Positions 5,281-5,296 of a DNA stretch of 5,296 nt are shown here, in pieces. Position numbers and translations under genes: made by a program. Under the pieces are notes generated by a model. The model did not search any database. It was given only the letters and a program-made list of their open reading frames with translations, and was not told the DNA's origin. Positions within the stretch are counted from its first letter, which is position 1, and each line of letters begins with the position of its first letter. The DNA comes from Chloroflexota bacterium (GTDB lineage Bacteria; Chloroflexota; FW602-bin22; JAMCYS01), in NCBI GenBank assembly GCA_021847625.1, contig JAJZQK010000301.1, positions 1 through 5,296 on the forward strand, in the 5' to 3' direction.

Positions 5281-5296
5281 AGATAACGTTGGATCC

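Noticed and set aside
1..5296. tRNA, rRNA, CRISPR array, transposase or defence island
   Set aside because: No cloverleaf, repeat-spacer pattern, rRNA stretch or transposase or nuclease motif was seen on either strand by eye.

Overview
This is a GC-rich bacterial window with long, mostly single-gene transcription units on both strands, GTG as well as ATG starts, good Shine-Dalgarno sites and clear stem-loop terminators. The gene mix (DUF2079 multi-span membrane protein, a winged-helix response regulator with an odd receiver, a PHP-type CpsB/YwqE phosphatase, an MBL-fold hydrolase, a GIN-domain lipoprotein) would fit an uncultured Chloroflexota-like organism or a similar environmental lineage. 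That assignment is an inference from gene content and style only; no ribosomal or other phylogenetic marker is present. The window ends exactly on GGATCC, a BamHI site, which may be a clone end.

Layout: (1) 1-1011, minus strand: N-terminal 337 residues of a DUF2079 membrane protein that runs off the left edge. (2) 1012-1341: a 330-base divergent intergenic region with a TATAAT-like box for the leftward gene and, nearer the rightward gene, a cluster of CCTAG direct repeats that looks like an operator. (3) 1342-2076, plus: OmpR/PhoB-type response regulator whose receiver lacks the usual acidic pair. (4) 2145-2936, minus: CpsB/CapC/YwqE-type tyrosine-protein phosphatase, convergent with the regulator. 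(5) 2937-3218: divergent intergenic region carrying a strong-looking TTGACA-N17-TAGACT promoter and a leader of about 150 nt. (6) 3219-4178, plus: MBL-fold metal-dependent hydrolase, closed by a perfect 14-bp stem-loop terminator. (7) 4297-5100, plus: lipoprotein with a DUF2807/GIN-like repeat domain, closed by a second terminator. (8) 5159-5296: no gene; two different palindromic intergenic repeats lie side by side.

The genes do not form one operon: each has its own start signals, and orientations alternate. A loose cell-envelope theme can be inferred (membrane protein, exopolysaccharide-type phosphatase, surface lipoprotein), but nothing in the sequence proves they work together. I see no CRISPR array, RNA gene, transposase or recognisable new defence or metabolic system. 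The most notable points are the degenerate receiver domain together with its upstream repeat cluster, the leader of the hydrolase gene, the 19-residue solenoid periodicity of the lipoprotein, and the paired palindromes at the right edge.
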